A stretch of 54,474 nt of DNA. Origin: Phenylobacterium sp. GTDB taxonomy: Bacteria; Pseudomonadota; Alphaproteobacteria; Caulobacterales; Caulobacteraceae. Position 1 is the stretch's first letter. Every line of letters begins with the position of its first letter. A program made the position numbers and the translations under genes. A model generated the notes under the pieces. The model made no database searches. It saw nothing but the letters and a program-made list of their open reading frames with translations, and had not been told where the DNA came from. The stretch is from NCBI GenBank assembly GCA_017991675.1, contig JAGOQB010000017.1, forward strand, positions 1-54,474, written 5' to 3'. This document shows, piece after piece, positions 51,837 through 54,474 of this stretch.

Positions 51837-52628
51837 ATGAGCGAACGCGTCCCCCATATGCCGGCGATCTTCGTCGGCCACGGCAGCCCGATGAACGCCC
51901 TCGGCGGCGACTACGCGCAGACCTGGCGCGAGCTGGGCGAGAGCCTGCCGCGCCCCAAAGCGATCCTCTGCGTCTCGGCCCACTGGTACGTCGAGGAGAC
52001 CGCGATTACGGCGATGAGCCAGCCGCGCACGATCCACGACTTCTACGGCTTCCCCAAGCCGCTCTACGACATCCGTTACCCGGCGCCCGGCGACGCCTGG
52101 CTGGTCGAGCGGGTCAGCGACTTGCTGGCGCCGGTCGCCGTGCGGCAGGACCACGACTGGGGCCTCGACCACGGGACCTGGTCGGTGCTGATGCACATGT
52201 TCCCGCAGGCCGACATTCCGGTGCTGCAACTCTCCATCGACCTGCGCCAGCCGCCGCAATTCCACTACGACCTGGGACGCAGGCTGGCGGAACTGCGCGA
52301 CGAGGGCGTGCTGATCGTCGGATCGGGCGATTGGGTGCACAACCTGCGCCTGGCGATCCGCGCCCAGAGCGCCGAGCCGCTCGACTGGGCCGACCGCTTC
52401 AACGAGACGGTCAAGGCGCTGATCGCCGACCACGATCACGGCCCGCTGATCGACTGGATGAGCCTGGGCCAGGACGCCCGCCTGTCGATCCCGACCGACG
52501 AGCACTACCTGCCGCTGCTCTATGTGCTGGGCGCGCAGGGCCAGGACGACGCGTTGACGTTCTTCAACGACGCCATCGACCTGGGCGCGATCAGCATGAC
52601 TGGAGTGGTGGTCGGCCGCGCCGCTTAG
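51837..52628 (+). CDS. ygiD: LigB-type extradiol dioxygenase (4,5-DOPA dioxygenase-like)
   Basis: A 263-residue class III extradiol dioxygenase. The metal ligands are visible: His in FVGHGSPMNAL, His in CVSAHWYVE, His in LDHGTWSVL and IGSGDWVHNLR-like VGSGDWVHNLR. The length fits YgiD/DODA, which opens the ring of L-DOPA or related catechols in the cytoplasm. GGAAAG-type sites are weak before the ATG. It starts 36 nt after the MFS gene, and its 3' end overlaps the RTX gene by 4 nt. Confidence 0.92.
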   Translation: MSERVPHMPAIFVGHGSPMNALGGDYAQTWRELGESLPRPKAILCVSAHWYVEETAITAMSQPRTIHDFYGFPKPLYDIRYPAPGDAWLVERVSDLLAPVAVRQDHDWGLDHGTWSVLMHMFPQADIPVLQLSIDLRQPPQFHYDLGRRLAELRDEGVLIVGSGDWVHNLRLAIRAQSAEPLDWADRFNETVKALIADHDHGPLIDWMSLGQDARLSIPTDEHYLPLLYVLGAQGQDDALTFFNDAIDLGAISMTGVVVGRAA

Positions 52629-54280
52629 GCGACGAAGATCGACCCCGCCGGCAAGGTCGAGGCCTGGACGCCTATCAGCACGACCTGCGCATCGCCGACC
52701 GTCACGACGGTGTCGGCGCCCTGCTGGGCGACGGTGAAGCTGGTCACGCTTCCCTCAATGCGGATCCGATCCCCAGCCGTGGCCGAGAAGTCCATGACGC
52801 GGTCCAGGCCGGAGCCGGCGAAGATGTTGAAAGTGTCGGCCCCAGCTCCGCCGCTCAGCGTATCATCGCCCAGGTCGCCCGAGATCCAATCGTCGCCGTC
52901 GCCGCCGAAGATCAGGTCGCCGTCCTGGCCGCCGCGGATGGTGTCGTTCCCCGCGCCGCCCTCACAGGTGTCGGCGCCCATGTTGCCGAACACCAGGTCG
53001 TTGCCGAGGTCGCCGAACAGCATGTCCCGGCCCTGGCCGCCGACCACCCAGTCGTCGCCCTGTCCGCCACGAACGATGTCGTCGCCCTGATTGCCATGCA
53101 GGTCGTCGAAGTCCTTGCCGCCGATCAACAGATCGTCGCCCTCGCCGCCGCGGATGAAGTCCTGGCCCTCGTAGCCGTAGATGGTGTCTGAGCCGCCCTC
53201 GCCCAGCAGCCGGTCGGCGCCCACCGCGCCGTGCAGGACCCCGCTGGCCGCATCCCCGACGATGTCGATTTTCAGCTTGGCGGCCAGATCGACAACTTCG
53301 AGACCGTTGCCGAAGTCGAGGATCAGACCACGGCCGCCGGCGACGACGTCCATCTCGCCGTGCGGCGCACGGCTCACCAAGCTGCTTGTGAGGGAGGAGA
53401 CGCCGAACGCGCCGACCTGCTTCCAGCTCAGAGTGTCGACGACGACGACCGTCTTGAGCGCCCCCTGCCACAGGAAGAGCTGGTGGCCGCCTTCGTTGAA
53501 CTCCGCGCCGACGATGGAGCCGGCGGAGGTGAAGCTCGACAGATCCGCAGCCTGCTTCAGCTGCAGGTTGAAGATGTAGATGTTGTTGTAGAGTACGTCC
53601 GCCACGAGCCCGGCGGCGGAACTGACGTCGCCCTTGCCCGAGTTGAACCCCGAACTGCCGACAGCGTAGAGGTCCGTACGCGCGACAAGCGACCCGGATG
53701 CAGCGTCGTACAGCCGCAACGGCGCGTTGCTGATGTCGCCCTCTTCAATGAGGACGTAGCGGCGATCTTCCGAGGCGGTGGCGAAGCTCCGGTTTCGGAT
53801 GTCGCCGGTCAGCCCTGGAAACTGTTCGAACCCGGGGCTCGCGGCGTCGATCTGGAGGGTCCGCAGCGTCGTCCACCCGGAACCGGCGAAGTTGGTGGTG
53901 ATCAGAGCCTTGTTGTCGGCGGCGATCGCCAGATCGAATACCCCGCGCTCATAGCCGTCCGTGAGGTTGACCTGGAACTGTTCGACCGTGCCCGTCGCCA
54001 GTTTGATACGCGCGACCTGGGCGGCGTAGGCCGGCCCGATCGCAGGGTTGATCCCGGTCGCCACGGCGTCGCCGTTACCCACCAGCAGGTAGCTCCCGTC
54101 TTGGGAGATATCCAGGCTGCTGGGCGCGCCGCCCACGTTAAACGACCCGGTGAATTGCTGGGAGTCCAGACTCCAGCTGCGCACCATACCGTCGGGACCG
54201 GTCATGTGCACCGCGTTGCGCGCGGCGTCGTAGGCCCAGCCCGTCAGGCCGTCGAAGTTGATTGTCCTGGACAGGCTCAT
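52625..54280 (-). CDS. Beta-propeller plus RTX calcium-binding secreted protein
   Basis: 551 residues. About residues 1-330 show the repetitive beta pattern of a propeller (WAYDAARNAVHMTGPDG, SLDISQDGSYLLVGNG, DLAIAADNKALITTNF, EFNEGGHQLFLWQG). Residues about 360-490 hold about 12 RTX nonapeptides (GGEGDDLLIGG, GGQGDDWVVGG, GNMGADTCEGG, GGAGADTFNIF). The C-terminal 60 residues should be the type I secretion signal. GAGGTGAG precedes the ATG at 54278-54280. It lies only 73 bp from the end of the IS481 transposase gene. It shares the RTX style of the 27554 protein but not its upper domains. Confidence 0.85.
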   Translation of the reverse strand: MSLSRTINFDGLTGWAYDAARNAVHMTGPDGMVRSWSLDSQQFTGSFNVGGAPSSLDISQDGSYLLVGNGDAVATGINPAIGPAYAAQVARIKLATGTVEQFQVNLTDGYERGVFDLAIAADNKALITTNFAGSGWTTLRTLQIDAASPGFEQFPGLTGDIRNRSFATASEDRRYVLIEEGDISNAPLRLYDAASGSLVARTDLYAVGSSGFNSGKGDVSSAAGLVADVLYNNIYIFNLQLKQAADLSSFTSAGSIVGAEFNEGGHQLFLWQGALKTVVVVDTLSWKQVGAFGVSSLTSSLVSRAPHGEMDVVAGGRGLILDFGNGLEVVDLAAKLKIDIVGDAASGVLHGAVGADRLLGEGGSDTIYGYEGQDFIRGGEGDDLLIGGKDFDDLHGNQGDDIVRGGQGDDWVVGGQGRDMLFGDLGNDLVFGNMGADTCEGGAGNDTIRGGQDGDLIFGGDGDDWISGDLGDDTLSGGAGADTFNIFAGSGLDRVMDFSATAGDRIRIEGSVTSFTVAQQGADTVVTVGDAQVVLIGVQASTLPAGSIFVA

Positions 54281-54298
54281 GGCTCACCTCAAATAGAA

Positions 54299-54326
54299 GC
54301 GACGCCCCCCTCGCGGGAGGCGTCGC
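54299..54326. terminator. Hairpin between the IS481 end and the RTX gene
   Basis: GCGACGCC (54299-54306) pairs with GGCGTCGC (54319-54326) around a further CCC/GGG-containing loop. On the minus strand it is followed by the T-rich CTTCTATTTG. It could terminate readthrough from the transposase gene before the RTX start. Confidence 0.55.
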
Positions 54327-54353
54327 AAAGACGCACGCAGCTTGCCGGTCGGC

Positions 54354-54474
54354 CTAGGTGTTCAGTCCCGAGGTCACGTGGACGGGATCGAGCCTGAAGC
54401 GGTGGGGCTCGTCCGCCCAGGCTTTGCAGATGGCTTCGTAGGGTGTGAGGCCGCGTAGGGTCTTCAGTCGTCGG
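54354..54474 (-). mobile_element. IS481-family transposase, C-terminal fragment (cut by window edge)
   Basis: The last 40 residues read RRLKTLRGLTPYEAICKAWA followed by DEPHRFRLDPVHVTSGLNT and a TAG stop. This is the conserved end of IS481/IS3-type integrase-core transposases. The rest lies beyond the window. The element's terminal inverted repeat must lie between 54281 and 54354, close to the RTX start. Confidence 0.85.

Overview
The window is high-GC, alphaproteobacterial chromosome, most likely from the Caulobacteraceae (Caulobacter/Phenylobacterium type). The clues are a split metH, a methionine operon that contains a subclass B3 metallo-beta-lactamase gene as in Caulobacter crescentus, DUF3297 and PEPxxWA-CTERM proteins, and several families of short intergenic palindromic repeats. 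No rRNA, tRNA or CRISPR array was seen. Both edges cut insertion sequences: the 5' end of an IS5-family transposase gene on the left and the 3' end of an IS481-family transposase gene on the right.

Positions 1-18300 are a mosaic of short housekeeping and stress genes. They include a LysR/azoreductase divergent pair, a GNAT acetyltransferase, a DsbA-like protein, dodecin, an outer-membrane barrel, dienelactone hydrolase, an EthD protein, DUF983, a MocR regulator with tandem operator-like boxes, a HAD phosphatase, VOC, DUF3297, a second LysR, small exported proteins, a PEP-CTERM protein, and an AraC-amidohydrolase-monooxygenase operon.

Positions 18560-27331 hold a long plus-strand run. Two uncharacterised proteins are followed by a DyP-type peroxidase, an FAD oxidoreductase that lacks the family's redox cysteines, a MetA-type outer-membrane protein, a PQQ-dependent dehydrogenase lipoprotein and an aldehyde dehydrogenase. 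The first five are tightly packed or overlapping, and the whole reads like an envelope oxidation pathway. I consider it the best candidate for an undescribed system.

Positions 27554-33244 encode a giant DUF4347/Ig-like/RTX protein with an internal 1047-bp duplication. It is followed by MipA/OmpV, an unusual single-chain adenylation-carrier-acyltransferase fusion, nitroreductase, a CAP-domain protein, a small cytochrome c and a cyclophilin.

Positions 39618-42400 form a lower-GC accessory patch. It carries tandem palindromic repeats, a terminase-small-subunit-like gene with a decayed partial copy beside it, an XRE-ImmA/IrrE pair with its own promoter and dyads, and a 44-codon gene.

Positions 42411-49026 are the methionine-cycle operon on the minus strand: sahR-like ArsR/methyltransferase, metF, B3 metallo-beta-lactamase, metH N-part, metH C-part. 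A perfect 20-bp palindrome lies in its promoter. The two metH parts are separated by a palindromic element flanked by a 9-bp direct repeat, which looks like an insertion. The window ends with a 2-hydroxyacid dehydrogenase, a P-loop kinase-like protein coupled to an MFS exporter, a LigB-type dioxygenase and a second RTX protein directly beside the IS481 end.
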